Source of the DNA: Salmonella enterica subsp. houtenae serovar Houten
GTDB taxonomy: Bacteria; Pseudomonadota; Gammaproteobacteria; Enterobacterales; Enterobacteriaceae
Direction: 5' to 3'
NCBI GenBank assembly: GCA_900478215.1
Contig: LS483478.1
Location: 2,480,001-2,544,000, forward strand
Length of the DNA stretch: 64,000 nt
The notes below the pieces were generated by a model. It saw only the letters and a list, made by a program, of their open reading frames with translations, did no database searches and was not told the origin of the DNA. Numbering within the stretch: position 1 is the stretch's first letter; each line of letters begins with the position of its first letter. Positions 63,765-64,000 of this stretch are shown here, one piece after another. A program made the position numbers and the translations under genes.

Positions 63765-64000
63765 TTACATGAAACCTAACAAGGAAAAGAAAAAATAGCC
63801 GAGTACGATAATAATGACCGGCAAAATATAGAGCGGGAAAAACTGTAAAAAGATGGTATGGTGCGGCACCACGATACGTGACTCTATCTGCTCACGCGTG
63901 AGCCCTTCCGCGCCTTTTGCTTTTTCCAGGATCAGCTGATCTTCCACACCTTCACGTAAAAAACGTGACTGGCGACTCATTCTGGCGCCGGAATCCTGCA
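63765..64000 (-). CDS. yniB: YniB membrane protein, C-terminal part (cut by window edge)
   Basis: The frame stays open to the right edge, where QDSGAR precedes MSRQSRFLREGVEDQLILEKAKG, matching E. coli YniB. About 77 C-terminal residues are visible, including a final membrane helix (FFPLYILPVIIIVLGYFFFSLLGF). The ATG at 63980 is therefore internal and not the start. Function unknown. Confidence 0.92.
   Translation of the reverse strand, partial: QDSGARMSRQSRFLREGVEDQLILEKAKGAEGLTREQIESRIVVPHHTIFLQFFPLYILPVIIIVLGYFFFSLLGFM

Noticed and set aside
63157..63798. 213-codon ORF overlapping yniA in another frame
   Set aside because: The yniA product is clearly the real one; this frame shows no recognisable domain.

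Overview
This 64 kb window is enterobacterial chromosome, almost certainly Salmonella enterica. It carries tetrathionate respiration (ttrRSBCA, next to SPI-2), the lipid A 3'-O-deacylase LpxR, and an otherwise E. coli-like gene order (pykF-lpp-ldtE-suf-ydi-aroD-ppsA-aroH-btu-ihfA-pheST-rplT-rpmI-infC-thrS-pfkB). All identifications come from reading translated sequence against remembered families; no search was run.

Layout. 1-8.1 kb: the end of a DUF1722 (YbgA-type) gene, fumD behind a perfect FNR box, then the tetrathionate sensor/regulator pair ttrSR divergent from the reductase operon ttrBCA. 8.1-12 kb: a possible 41-codon membrane ORF, pykF, a single lpp gene and the L,D-transpeptidase ldtE. 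12-17.6 kb: sufABCDSE (Fe-S assembly, leftward) under a perfect 19-bp Fur-type palindrome. 18-24.8 kb: a cystine/dicarboxylate-type symporter, ydiH, menI-ydiJ and ydiK. 24.96 kb: the sRNA RprA. 25-30.3 kb: ydiL, two MFS transporters (ydiM, ydiN), ydiB and aroD, a shikimate/quinate neighbourhood. 30.5-39.8 kb: the ydiFO / ydiP / ydiQRST-fadK cluster, which looks like a complete alternative (anaerobic) acyl-CoA oxidation module with CoA transferase, acyl-CoA dehydrogenase, ETF, ETF-quinone oxidoreductase, ferredoxin and acyl-CoA synthetase.

39.8-50.5 kb: ppsA and its divergent regulator ppsR, aroH under a trp operator, the HemP-like ydiE with a Fur box, selO, the anti-flagellar EAL-like ydiV preceded by a previously unannotated overlapping upstream ORF, and nlpC-btuD-btuE-btuC. 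50.6-57.9 kb: translation genes ihfA-pheT-pheS-(pheM)-rplT-rpmI-infC-thrS, leftward, with the pheM attenuator, the AUU start of infC and the tRNA-mimic operator of thrS all readable. 58-60.4 kb: an AT-rich Salmonella-type insert with a small membrane protein, an exported lipoprotein nuclease and divergent lpxR. 60.4-64 kb: ydiY, pfkB, a lone GhoS-like ydiZ, yniA and the end of yniB.

Most of the window is ordinary conserved core. The parts most worth a second look are the ydiV upstream ORF, the membrane protein/nuclease pair beside lpxR, the lone GhoS-like protein YdiZ, the single lpp copy, the ttr regulatory palindrome, and the lysine-arginine Tat signal of TtrB.
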